A stretch of DNA of 22,122 nt from Pseudomonadota bacterium (GTDB lineage: Bacteria > Pseudomonadota > Alphaproteobacteria > Sphingomonadales > Sphingomonadaceae), in contig JAEZFL010000022.1 in assembly GCA_023417515.1 (NCBI GenBank), positions 1 through 22,122 of the forward strand, written 5' to 3'. Positions 5,899 through 12,969 of this stretch are shown here, piece by piece. Position 1 is the stretch's first letter. Every line of letters begins with the position of its first letter. Made by a program: the position numbers and the translations under genes. The notes below the pieces were generated by a model. That model had not been told where the DNA came from and ran no database searches. It saw nothing but the letters and a program-made list of their open reading frames with translations.

Positions 5899-6479
5899 GC
5901 GGCGAGGCCCCGGCTGCCGGGCTTGATCGCGGGGATCGCGGCGAGCTCGGGCGGGAGGGCGTCCTCGGGGTAAGCGGGGATGTCGAGCGTGCACAGGCTG
6001 ACCAGCGGCAGGCCGAGATCGGCGGTGCCGCCGGAGCGGTCGATCAGGCAGCCCTCGCCGAGCAGGGTGCCGGGATGCCTGCGCACCGCCTCGATACATT
6101 CGCGCGAGGACAGGCCGGTGGTGACGATGTCCTCGACGATGACGACTCGCTCGCCGGGCCTGATCTCGAAGCCGCGGCGAAGCTGGAACGCGCCGTCGAC
6201 TCGCTCGACGAAGACGGCGCGGCAGCCGAGCGCCCGGGCGGTCTCGTAGCCGGGGATGATCCCGCCCATCGCCGGCGAGACGACGAGGTCGACCGCGCCG
6301 AAGCGGTCGCGGATCACGGCGGCGAGGCCGCGGCACAAGGTCTCGGTGCGCGCCGGGTCCTCGAACACCCGCATCTTCTGGATGAACAGGGGCGAGCGAA
6401 GCCCCGAGGAGAGGATGAAATGCCCTTCCATCAATGCACCGGCGGCCCGGAATTCGGCCAGCACCTCGTCGCTCGTCAT
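5895..6479 (-). CDS. pyrE: Orotate phosphoribosyltransferase
   Basis: PyrE links orotate to PRPP to form orotidine 5'-phosphate in pyrimidine synthesis. The 194-residue protein carries the PRPP-binding signature VVIVEDIVTTGLSS (residues about 112-125), an early HFILSSGLRSPLF segment, and SPAMGGIIPGYETARALG. Two starts are possible: TTG at 6483-6485 and ATG at 6477-6479. AGGGGAGA lies about two bases before the TTG but eight before the ATG, so I choose the ATG. It is the first gene of the minus-strand operon and diverges from the cytochrome oxidase cluster. A weak promoter candidate lies at 6523-6552. Confidence 0.95.
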   Translation of the reverse strand: MTSDEVLAEFRAAGALMEGHFILSSGLRSPLFIQKMRVFEDPARTETLCRGLAAVIRDRFGAVDLVVSPAMGGIIPGYETARALGCRAVFVERVDGAFQLRRGFEIRPGERVVIVEDIVTTGLSSRECIEAVRRHPGTLLGEGCLIDRSGGTADLGLPLVSLCTLDIPAYPEDALPPELAAIPAIKPGSRGLAA

Positions 6480-6522
6480 AACCAATGTCTCCCCTCGCCC
6501 TACTAGCCTTCAAACTGCGGCT

Positions 6523-6552
6523 CCGATATGGCCGCGCACGGCGTCGCATCAA
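6523..6552 (-). promoter_or_regulatory. Possible sigma-70-like promoter of the pyrE operon
   Basis: On the minus strand TTGATG (6547-6552) is followed after 18 bases by TATCGG (6523-6528), about 44 bases before the chosen pyrE ATG. The -10 match is poor, so this is only a candidate. The divergent cox promoter lies within 60 bp. Confidence 0.3.
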
Positions 6553-6578
6553 GGCGGATGAAAGCGGGCTGAACATGC

Positions 6579-6607
6579 TTGAGACGCGTGGGCTGCCTGC
6601 CTATAAG
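6579..6607 (+). promoter_or_regulatory. Likely sigma-70-like promoter of the cytochrome oxidase operon
   Basis: TTGAGA (6579-6584) and TATAAG (6602-6607) are separated by exactly 17 bases, close to the consensus housekeeping promoter. The implied leader to the coxB ATG is about 60 bases and contains a perfect 12-bp palindrome CCGTCCGGACGG at 6646-6657 just before the ribosome binding site GAGGGG. The palindrome could act as a hairpin or as a protein site. No experimental start is known to me. Confidence 0.6.
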
Positions 6608-6672
6608 GCCGCGCGAATGCGCGTCCCGGCGCAACCACCTACCGTCCGTCCGGACGGCCTCGAGGGGCTTAA

Positions 6673-7824
6673 ATGAAGACCTGGCTTAAGTTCATTGCCG
6701 TCGCCGCCGCATTCGGCCTCGGCCCGGCGGCACTGGCGCAGCAGGCGCCGGCGACGAGCGCGCCCGCGGCGGCGCCCGCCACTCCCGCTCCGGCGGACGC
6801 CGACGCCGCTGTCCAGCCGCAGGCCGGCGCCAACCTCCAGGCCGCTGCGAGCCCGACTCCGGCCGCCGAGACCCCGGCCGGCCAGCCGGCTTATTCGAGC
6901 CCCGTCCAGGTGCACCCGACGATCGGAGTGCCCGACGGCCGCATGGGTGTGCAGGACCAGGTCACCCCGATCGGCCGTGAAGCGGCCGGCTTCCACAATT
7001 ACATCCTGATGCCCGCGATCACCGGAATCACGCTGATCGTGCTCGTGCTGATGCTGTGGGTCATCTTCCGCTACCGCCGCGCCGCCAATCCGGTGCCGTC
7101 GCGAACGACCCACAACACGCTGGTCGAGGTCATCTGGACCCTTGTCCCGGTGCTCATCCTGATCGTCATCGCGGTGCCGTCGATCCGGCTGCTGGCGAAT
7201 CAATATTCGCCGCCCGACGCCGACCTCACCGTCAAGGTGATCGGCAACCAGTGGTACTGGACCTACGAATATCCCGACCACGGCATCGAGGTCATCTCGA
7301 ACATGCTTCCGGAGCAGGCCGATGCCGAGGCGGGCGCTCGCTTCCGCACCGACGCCGACGGTCCCCGCCAGCTCGCCGTCGACGAGCGCATGGTGGTTCC
7401 GGTCGGCGCCACGGTGAAGGTCATCGTGACCTCGGCCGACGTCATCCACGCCTTCGGGGTCCCGGCTTTCTGGGTGAAGATCGACGCCGTCCCGGGCCGG
7501 CTTAACGAGACCTGGTTCCGGGCCGAGCGCGAGGGCGTCTATTTCGGCATGTGCTACGAGCTGTGCGGCGCCCGCCACGCCTACATGCCCATCGCCGTCG
7601 AGGTGGTGAGCCAGGAGGCGTTCCAGCGCTGGGTCGCCTCGCAGGGCGGCACCATGCCGGGCGCGGAGGCCGCGGCCAATCCGGACTCGACCCAGGCGAA
7701 CACGCTCGGCAACGCGCTGGCGGCCGAGCGGCCGGACGGCAGCGAGCCGGTCCAACCCACCAATGAAGTTCAGGCGACCCAGAACCAGGCGACGGTTCGC
7801 GAGCGGTCCCCGGAAGGCATGTAA
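6673..7824 (+). CDS. coxB: Cytochrome c oxidase subunit II
   Basis: Subunit II takes electrons from cytochrome c through the dinuclear CuA centre and passes them to subunit I. The 383-residue precursor starts with a signal peptide ending near ALAQQ (residue 23), then an Ala/Pro-rich linker (about 25-75), two membrane helices (about 107-132 and 150-172), and a periplasmic cupredoxin domain. The aromatic patch NQWYWTYEY is at 192-200. CuA ligands are H259 (VIHAFG), C294, E296, C298, H302 and M305 in CYELCGARHAYM. A polar tail of about 60 residues follows the domain. No CXXCH haem motif is present, so this is a plain rather than cytochrome-c-fused subunit. AGGGG five bases before the ATG supports the start. 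coxA follows after 13 bases. Confidence 0.98.
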   Translation: MKTWLKFIAVAAAFGLGPAALAQQAPATSAPAAAPATPAPADADAAVQPQAGANLQAAASPTPAAETPAGQPAYSSPVQVHPTIGVPDGRMGVQDQVTPIGREAAGFHNYILMPAITGITLIVLVLMLWVIFRYRRAANPVPSRTTHNTLVEVIWTLVPVLILIVIAVPSIRLLANQYSPPDADLTVKVIGNQWYWTYEYPDHGIEVISNMLPEQADAEAGARFRTDADGPRQLAVDERMVVPVGATVKVIVTSADVIHAFGVPAFWVKIDAVPGRLNETWFRAEREGVYFGMCYELCGARHAYMPIAVEVVSQEAFQRWVASQGGTMPGAEAAANPDSTQANTLGNALAAERPDGSEPVQPTNEVQATQNQATVRERSPEGM

Positions 7825-7837
7825 GGCACATCAGATC

Positions 7838-9541
7838 ATGACGGACACCACGGCCAACGCCGCTCACTTCGAGGCGGCCCACGACCACCACGATGCGCAT
7901 GCCGACCACAAGCCGGGCTTCTTCGCGCGCTGGTTCATGTCGACGAACCACAAGGATATCGGCACGCTCTACCTGATCTTCGCGATCATGGCGGGGATCA
8001 TCGGCGGCGCCATCTCGGGCATGATGCGAGTCGAGCTCGCCGAGCCCGGCATCCAGTATCTCGAGAGCTGGGCGAACTTCTTCGCCGCCCTGGTCGGCGC
8101 GGGTCCGCAGGACTTCAACAACGCCAACCACTTCTGGAACGTGCTGGTCACCTCGCACGGCCTCATCATGGTGTTCTTCATGGTGATGCCGGCGATGATC
8201 GGCGGCTTCGGCAACTGGTTCGTGCCGCTGATGATCGGGGCGCCGGACATGGCGTTCCCGCGCATGAACAATATCAGCTTCTGGCTGCTTCCGCCGGCCT
8301 TCGTGCTTCTGATCATGTCCGGCTTCATGCCCGGCGGCAGCGGCATGGGCGCGGGCATCGGATGGACGGCCTATGCGCCGCTGTCGACGAGCGGCTCGGC
8401 GGGTCCGGCGGTGGATTTCGCGATCTTCTCGCTCCACCTCGCCGGCATCTCCTCGATCCTCGGCGCGATCAACTTCATCACCACCATCTTCAACATGCGC
8501 GCGCCGGGCATGACCCTGCACAAAATGCCGCTGTTCGCATGGTCGGTGCTGGTCACCGCCTTCCTGCTGCTGCTGTCGCTGCCGGTGCTCGCCGGTGCGA
8601 TCACCATGCTACTGACTGACCGCAATTTCGGCACCGACTTCTTCAACGCGGAAGGCGGCGGCGACCCGGTCCTGTACCAGCATCTGTTCTGGTTCTTCGG
8701 CCACCCCGAGGTCTACATCATGATCCTGCCGGGCTTCGGCATGATCAGCCACATCGTCGCGACGTTCAGCCGCAAGCCGGTGTTCGGCTATCTCGGCATG
8801 GCCTATGCCATGGTCGCGATCGGAGTGATCGGCTTCGTCGTGTGGGCGCACCACATGTTCACCGTCGGAATGGACGTGAACACGAAGATGTACTTCACCG
8901 CGGCGACGATGGTGATCGCGGTGCCGACCGGCATCAAGGTGTTCAGCTGGATCGCGACCATGTGGGGGGGCTCGCTGACCTTCCGAGTGCCGATGGTGTG
9001 GGCGCTGGGCTTCATCTTCATGTTCACCGTCGGCGGAGTCACCGGAGTCGTGCTCGCCAATGGCGGCATCGACAACTACATGCACGACACCTATTATGTC
9101 GTCGCGCACTTCCACTACGTGCTGTCGCTGGGCGCGGTGTTCGCTCTGTTCGCCGGCTTCTACTACTGGTTCCCGAAGATGTCGGGCCGGATGTACAGCG
9201 AGATCCTCGGTCAGCTCCACTTCTGGATCTTCTTCGTCGGCGTGAACATCCTGTTCTTCCCGATGCACTTCCTCGGGCTGGACGGAATGGCGCGGCGCTA
9301 TCCGGACTACACGCCGGCCTATGAGGGCTGGAACTCGCTCGCCACCAACGGCTACATGATCATGGCCTTCTCGATGATCTTCTTCTTCCTCAACGTCATC
9401 TACGCCTTCACGGCGGGGAAGAAGGCGCCGGCCAATCCGTGGGGCGAGGGTGCGACGACGCTGGAATGGACCCTGTCCAGCCCGCCGCCGTACCACCAGT
9501 TCGAGACCCTGCCGGTGATCGAGGACGCCAAGCCTCACTGA
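7838..9541 (+). CDS. coxA: Cytochrome c oxidase subunit I (aa3-type)
   Basis: Subunit I is the catalytic, proton-pumping core of the terminal oxidase, holding haem a and the haem a3-CuB site. The 567-residue protein has about 12 membrane helices. Haem a ligands are H107 and H426, the haem a3 ligand is H424, and CuB ligands are H289, H338 and H339, with the cross-linked Tyr293 in HPEVY. D-channel residues D137 (GAPDMAFPRMNN) and E291, and K-channel K367 (PTGIKVFSW), are present, which marks an A1-type haem-copper oxidase. The N-terminus is His-rich (six His in residues 10-24). The start chosen is the ATG at 7838 after coxB ends; the frame stays open 25 codons further upstream, inside coxB. A terminator follows at 9567-9597. 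Confidence 0.99.
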   Translation: MTDTTANAAHFEAAHDHHDAHADHKPGFFARWFMSTNHKDIGTLYLIFAIMAGIIGGAISGMMRVELAEPGIQYLESWANFFAALVGAGPQDFNNANHFWNVLVTSHGLIMVFFMVMPAMIGGFGNWFVPLMIGAPDMAFPRMNNISFWLLPPAFVLLIMSGFMPGGSGMGAGIGWTAYAPLSTSGSAGPAVDFAIFSLHLAGISSILGAINFITTIFNMRAPGMTLHKMPLFAWSVLVTAFLLLLSLPVLAGAITMLLTDRNFGTDFFNAEGGGDPVLYQHLFWFFGHPEVYIMILPGFGMISHIVATFSRKPVFGYLGMAYAMVAIGVIGFVVWAHHMFTVGMDVNTKMYFTAATMVIAVPTGIKVFSWIATMWGGSLTFRVPMVWALGFIFMFTVGGVTGVVLANGGIDNYMHDTYYVVAHFHYVLSLGAVFALFAGFYYWFPKMSGRMYSEILGQLHFWIFFVGVNILFFPMHFLGLDGMARRYPDYTPAYEGWNSLATNGYMIMAFSMIFFFLNVIYAFTAGKKAPANPWGEGATTLEWTLSSPPPYHQFETLPVIEDAKPH

Positions 9542-9566
9542 GGCGGGCCGCGCCGGCTGAAACGCG

Positions 9567-9597
9567 AAGCGCCCCGGGGGAAATTCCGGGGCGCTTT
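9567..9597 (+). terminator. Intrinsic terminator-like hairpin after coxA
   Basis: An 11-bp perfect stem, AAGCGCCCCGG (9567-9577) with CCGGGGCGCTT (9586-9596), has an 8-base loop and runs into a short TTT. The T-run is weak, so partial readthrough into ctaB is likely. It lies between the structural genes coxBA and the assembly genes. Confidence 0.7.
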
Positions 9598-9702
9598 CCG
9601 TTGGAACCGGAGCGGTGGCAGTTTCCGGCCCGAACCAATAAGGTAGCGGGCAAATGGCCCTTCTCCGCGCGCGGAGTCCGGCCTATAGGCTCAGGGCAAA
9701 TC

Positions 9703-10608
9703 ATGATCGCTGCAAACCACACCACGACTCTCCCGGCCGAGTGGCGGGATTTCATCGCGCTGACCAAGCCGCGGGTGATGACGCTGGTCGTCTTCACCGG
9801 CGCCTGCGGGCTGCTCGCGGCGCCGGGAAGCCTTCACCCGGTGCTCGCCTTCACCGCCGTGCTGTGCATCGCCCTGGGCGCGGGGGCGGCGGGGGCGCTC
9901 AACCAATGGTACGAGGCCGATCTCGACGCCAAGATGAAGCGCACCGCCAAGCGGCCGCTTCCGGCGGGGCGGATGGACCGCGATTCGGCGCTGTTCTTCG
10001 GAGTCGCGCTCGCGGTCTTCTCAGTGCTGCTGATGGGGCTCGCCACCAACTGGCTCGCCGCCGGCGTGCTGATCGCGTCGATCCTCTATTATGTGATCAT
10101 CTACACGATGTGGCTGAAGCCGCGCACGCCGCAGAACATCGTCATCGGCGGCGCCGCGGGCGCCTTCCCCGCGGTGATCGGCTGGGCTGCCGTGACCGGC
10201 GACATCGGCGTGCTGCCGATGCTCCTGTTCGCCCTGGTCTTTGCGTGGACTCCGCCGCATTTCTGGGCGCTCTCGCTGTTCGTGCGGAGCGATTACGCCA
10301 AGGCCGGAGTGCCGATGCTGCCGGTGACCCATGGCTTCCGGGCGACCCGGCACCAGCTGTTCATCTACACGATCGTCATGGCGGCGGTGGCGGTCGCGCC
10401 CTGGCCGCTCGGCGAGACCGGAGCGATCTACGGAATCACCGCGACGGCGCTGTCGCTGGTGTTCATCGCGCTCGCCTGGCCGGTGCTTCGCAACACCGCC
10501 GAGGACCCGGCCGCGATGAAGCCGGAGAAGAGCCTGTTCAAATTCTCCGTCCTCTATCTTTTCGTGCTGTTCGGCGCGCTCGTCGTCGACCGCATGCTGC
10601 TCGCATGA
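9703..10608 (+). CDS. ctaB: Protohaem IX farnesyltransferase (haem O synthase)
   Basis: This polytopic membrane enzyme adds a farnesyl group to haem b to make haem O, the precursor of the haem A used by the oxidase. The 301-residue protein has the UbiA-superfamily motif N67-QWYE71-ADLD75 followed by KMKRTAKRPLP. A second polar loop, YTMWLKPRTPQNIVIGG, and AWTPPHFWALS are also typical. About nine hydrophobic helices are visible. The start is ATG at 9703; the frame remains open upstream as far as inside coxA, but the homology begins at FIALTKPRVM (residues 17-26). AGGG lies about nine bases upstream. The stop overlaps the next start as ATGA. Haem A synthase (ctaA) is not in the window. Confidence 0.97.
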   Translation: MIAANHTTTLPAEWRDFIALTKPRVMTLVVFTGACGLLAAPGSLHPVLAFTAVLCIALGAGAAGALNQWYEADLDAKMKRTAKRPLPAGRMDRDSALFFGVALAVFSVLLMGLATNWLAAGVLIASILYYVIIYTMWLKPRTPQNIVIGGAAGAFPAVIGWAAVTGDIGVLPMLLFALVFAWTPPHFWALSLFVRSDYAKAGVPMLPVTHGFRATRHQLFIYTIVMAAVAVAPWPLGETGAIYGITATALSLVFIALAWPVLRNTAEDPAAMKPEKSLFKFSVLYLFVLFGALVVDRMLLA

Positions 10609-10733
10609 CCGACCTCGACCAGAAAGAAGTGCGCCGCCGCCAGCGCAGCCGCGCCATCGTGATGGGGGCGGCGCTCGCCGCCTTCGTGATCCTGCTCTAC
10701 TTCATCACCATCGCTCGGATGGGCGCGCAATGA
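10605..10733 (+). CDS. Small CoxF-like membrane protein of the cytochrome oxidase cluster
   Basis: A 42-residue protein made of a basic N-terminal segment (KEVRRRQRSR, residues 7-16) and one membrane helix (about 17-38, GAALAAFVILLYFITI). It overlaps ctaB by ATGA at its start and ctaG by ATGA at its end, so it is tightly coupled to both. Small single-helix proteins with a K/R-rich start sit at this spot between ctaB and ctaG in many alphaproteobacteria and are sometimes called CoxF. Residue-level homology at this size is weak, so the name rests mainly on context. A role in assembly of the oxidase is inferred. Confidence 0.85.
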   Translation: MTDLDQKEVRRRQRSRAIVMGAALAAFVILLYFITIARMGAQ

Positions 10734-11308
10734 CGAGCATCGCCGACAAGCAGCGGCTCGCGCGCAAGAACGGCCGAACCGCCGCGCTCGCCGCTTTGAT
10801 GGTGGTGGCGATGGTCGGCCTCGCCTTCGCAAGCGTGCCGCTCTACCGAATCTTCTGCCAGGTGACCGGTTTCGCCGGCACCACGATGAAGGTCGACGAG
10901 GCGGTGGCGGCGCAGGTGCGCCCGGTGCCGGGCCAGTCGGTCAGCGTCCGCTTCGACGCCAATACCGACCGCAACCTCGCCTGGCGCTTCCAGCCGGTCC
11001 AGACGCACCGCACGGTGCCGATCGGCGAGCGCAACATGGCGCTCTACCGCGCCCGCAACATGTCGACGCGGCCCTTGACCGGAACCGCGACGTTCAACGT
11101 CACCCCGCTCCAGGCGGGCAAATATTTCAACAAGATCCAGTGCTTCTGCTTCACCGAGCAGACGCTTCAGCCGGGCCAGGAAATGCAGATGCCGGTGATC
11201 TTCTACGTCGATCCGGCGATCCTCGACGATCCGACCGTGAGCGACATCACCGAGATCACCCTTTCCTACACCTTTTATCCGGTTGAGCGGCCGCAAAGCG
11301 GCAGCTAG
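10730..11308 (+). CDS. ctaG: Cytochrome c oxidase assembly protein CtaG/Cox11
   Basis: CtaG (Cox11 family) delivers copper to the CuB site of subunit I. The 192-residue protein has a single N-terminal membrane anchor (about 17-37) and a periplasmic immunoglobulin-like domain. Family signatures seen are VPLYRIFCQVTGFAGTT with C43, and the copper-binding KIQCFCFTEQ with C138 and C140, followed by MPVIFYVDP. It starts with an ATG that overlaps the stop of the 42-residue gene. The context between ctaB and coxC is standard for alphaproteobacteria. coxC begins 50 bases after the stop. Confidence 0.97.
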   Translation: MTSIADKQRLARKNGRTAALAALMVVAMVGLAFASVPLYRIFCQVTGFAGTTMKVDEAVAAQVRPVPGQSVSVRFDANTDRNLAWRFQPVQTHRTVPIGERNMALYRARNMSTRPLTGTATFNVTPLQAGKYFNKIQCFCFTEQTLQPGQEMQMPVIFYVDPAILDDPTVSDITEITLSYTFYPVERPQSGS

Positions 11309-11358
11309 AGGCAAGTCAAAGTCGGCGCGAGCCGGAACGATCGACAGGGACGAAACGC

Positions 11359-12183
11359 ATGGCTGGAGCCAAGAACCACCAATATCACATCCTCGAGCCG
11401 AGCCTGTGGCCGCTGATCGGGTCGATCAGCGCGGGCGTCCTGTTCTTCGGGCTCGTGATGTGGTTCCACCCGGACTATTTCGGCACCAGCGGGCCGTGGG
11501 TGTTCGGCGCCGGCGTCATCGGCGTGCTGTTCACCATGTTCAGCTGGTGGGTCGACGTCATCCGCGAGTCGCATCGCGGCGACCATACGCCGATCGTCCA
11601 GCTCCACCTGCGCTACGGGATGATCCTGTTCATCACCTCCGAGGTGATGTTCTTCGTCGCTTGGTTCTGGGCCTATTTCAACGCGGCGCTGTTCCCGGCC
11701 GCGGTGGAGAGCGTCGGCGGGGTGTGGCCGCCCGAGGGCATGCACGTCCTCGATCCCTTCACCTGGCCGCTGCTCAACACGATGATCCTGCTCTGCTCGG
11801 GCACCACCGTGACCTGGGCTCATCACGCCCTGATCAACGGCGACCGCAAGGGCCTGATCCAGGGCCTGTGGGCGACGGTGGGCCTCGGCCTGATCTTCAC
11901 CGGCGTCCAGGCCTACGAATATATGCACGCGCCGTTCGGCTTCGGCGACAACATCTATACGTCGACCTTCTTCATGGCGACCGGATTCCACGGATTCCAC
12001 GTCATCGTTGGAACGATCTTCCTGATCGTCTGCGCGATCCGCGCCCATAAGGGGCACTTCACCCCCCGCCAGCATTTCGGTTTCGAGGCGGCGGCCTGGT
12101 ACTGGCACTTCGTCGACGTGGTGTGGCTGTTCCTGTTCCTCGCCATCTATGTGTGGGGCGGCTGGGGCGCCCAGTACCATTGA
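11359..12183 (+). CDS. coxC: Cytochrome c oxidase subunit III
   Basis: Subunit III stabilises the oxidase core and supports proton uptake into the D-channel. The 274-residue protein has the expected seven membrane helices. Family motifs include the N-terminal YHILEPSLWPL, SEVMFFVAWFWAYFN with the conserved glutamate, TGFHGFHVIVG, and the C-terminal AAAWYWHFVDVVWLFLF. The start ATG is about 11 bases after AGGGA. Between ctaG and this gene are only 50 bases with no clear terminator, so they are probably co-transcribed. A type-E fold-back element follows immediately. Confidence 0.98.
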   Translation: MAGAKNHQYHILEPSLWPLIGSISAGVLFFGLVMWFHPDYFGTSGPWVFGAGVIGVLFTMFSWWVDVIRESHRGDHTPIVQLHLRYGMILFITSEVMFFVAWFWAYFNAALFPAAVESVGGVWPPEGMHVLDPFTWPLLNTMILLCSGTTVTWAHHALINGDRKGLIQGLWATVGLGLIFTGVQAYEYMHAPFGFGDNIYTSTFFMATGFHGFHVIVGTIFLIVCAIRAHKGHFTPRQHFGFEAAAWYWHFVDVVWLFLFLAIYVWGGWGAQYH

Positions 12184-12189
12184 TCCTCA

Positions 12190-12333
12190 AATCCTCCCTG
12201 TCGGCGAAGCGGATGGGGAGGGGGACCGGCGGAGCCGGTGGAGGGGCTTGGCGCGGGGGCCCGAACAGCCCCTCCACCGCTCGCTTCGCGAGCGGTCCCC
12301 CTCCCCATGAGCCTGCGGCTCACTGGGAGGATT
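12190..12333. repeat. 144-bp fold-back element (type E, copy 1)
   Basis: Three nested inverted repeats surround one centre: AATCCTCCC (12190-12198) with GGGAGGATT (12325-12333); ATGGGGAGGGGGACC (12213-12227) with its exact complement at 12294-12308; and GGTGGAGGGGCT (12237-12248) with AGCCCCTCCACC (12267-12278). Short hairpins bulge between them, such as CGCTCGCTTCGCGAGCG. The last arm, GGGAGG, lies five bases before the SURF1 start codon. The same design recurs at 15523-15667. Confidence 0.9.
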
Positions 12334-12335
12334 GA

Positions 12336-12956
12336 TTGAAACGTCTTCCGATCCTACCAACTCTTCTCGTCGCGGCCGCGGTCGCGACGATGATCGCCCT
12401 GGGCGTGTGGCAGCTCCAGCGGGCGCAGTGGAAGGAGCGGATGCTGGCCGAGCTGGCCGTCGCGCAGGGGCTGCCGGCCGTCGATCTCGATCCGCTGCTC
12501 GGGCCGGACATGCCGGAGCGGCCGATCGCCTTCCGCAGCGCCCTGGTCAGCTGCACTGCCCGCGACGTCGAAGTCAGCGCCCGCGCCGGCCGAAGCCTCC
12601 AGGGTGCGAGCGGCTACGCTTTCTACGTGCCATGCAGGCCGGGAGAGCCGGGCTGGGCCGGGCGCCTCCAGGTCAATGCCGGCTGGTCGCAGCGGCCGGA
12701 TGCGGTCCGGCGGCTGTCGCTGCCCGCAACCGTCGCCGGAGTGATCGGGACGACCGAGCCCGGCCAGCCGATCATCCTCACCAGCGCGCAGCCGCTGCCG
12801 CCGCTGGAGGCGAGCGCTCCGCCGCGGGTCGAGGACATTCCCAACAACCATCTCGCTTATGCCGGGCAATGGTTCCTGTTCGCTCTCGCGGCGGCGGTGA
12901 TCTACGTCCTGGCGGTCCGGCGGCGCTCGGTTGCGGGCGGCGCGTCGAAACCTTAA
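12336..12956 (+). CDS. SURF1-family cytochrome oxidase assembly protein
   Basis: SURF1 (Shy1) proteins help insert haem a into subunit I of cytochrome oxidase. The 206-residue protein has the usual two membrane helices at the ends (about 6-25 and 178-194), with a periplasmic domain between. Family marks are LGVWQLQRAQWKERM after the first helix and NNHLAYAGQWFLFA before the second. Its start is an unusual TTG (12336): GGGAGG lies five bases before it, and a later ATG at 12390 would remove most of the first helix. That Shine-Dalgarno is the terminal arm of the type-E repeat. The periplasmic part is short for the family but the key motifs are intact. It ends the oxidase cluster; the peptidase gene follows after 13 bases. 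Confidence 0.93.
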   Translation: MKRLPILPTLLVAAAVATMIALGVWQLQRAQWKERMLAELAVAQGLPAVDLDPLLGPDMPERPIAFRSALVSCTARDVEVSARAGRSLQGASGYAFYVPCRPGEPGWAGRLQVNAGWSQRPDAVRRLSLPATVAGVIGTTEPGQPIILTSAQPLPPLEASAPPRVEDIPNNHLAYAGQWFLFALAAAVIYVLAVRRRSVAGGASKP

Positions 12957-12969
12957 GTTCCGCGCTTCC

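Noticed and set aside
5899..6576. Upstream extension of the pdxJ frame to give a 484-residue protein
   Set aside because: The extra part is an Arg/Pro-rich antiphase reading of pyrE. PdxJ homology starts exactly at the ATG that overlaps the pyrE stop.
6646..6657. The palindrome CCGTCCGGACGG in the coxB leader as a defined regulator operator
   Set aside because: It is a perfect 12-bp palindrome, but I know no specific regulator with this site, and such palindromes arise easily at this GC content. It is noted only inside the promoter entry.
8609..9538. A 309-codon minus-strand frame antisense to coxA
   Set aside because: CoxA has all metal ligands and channel residues on the plus strand; the antisense product is His/Arg/Glu-rich low complexity typical of shadows of membrane genes.
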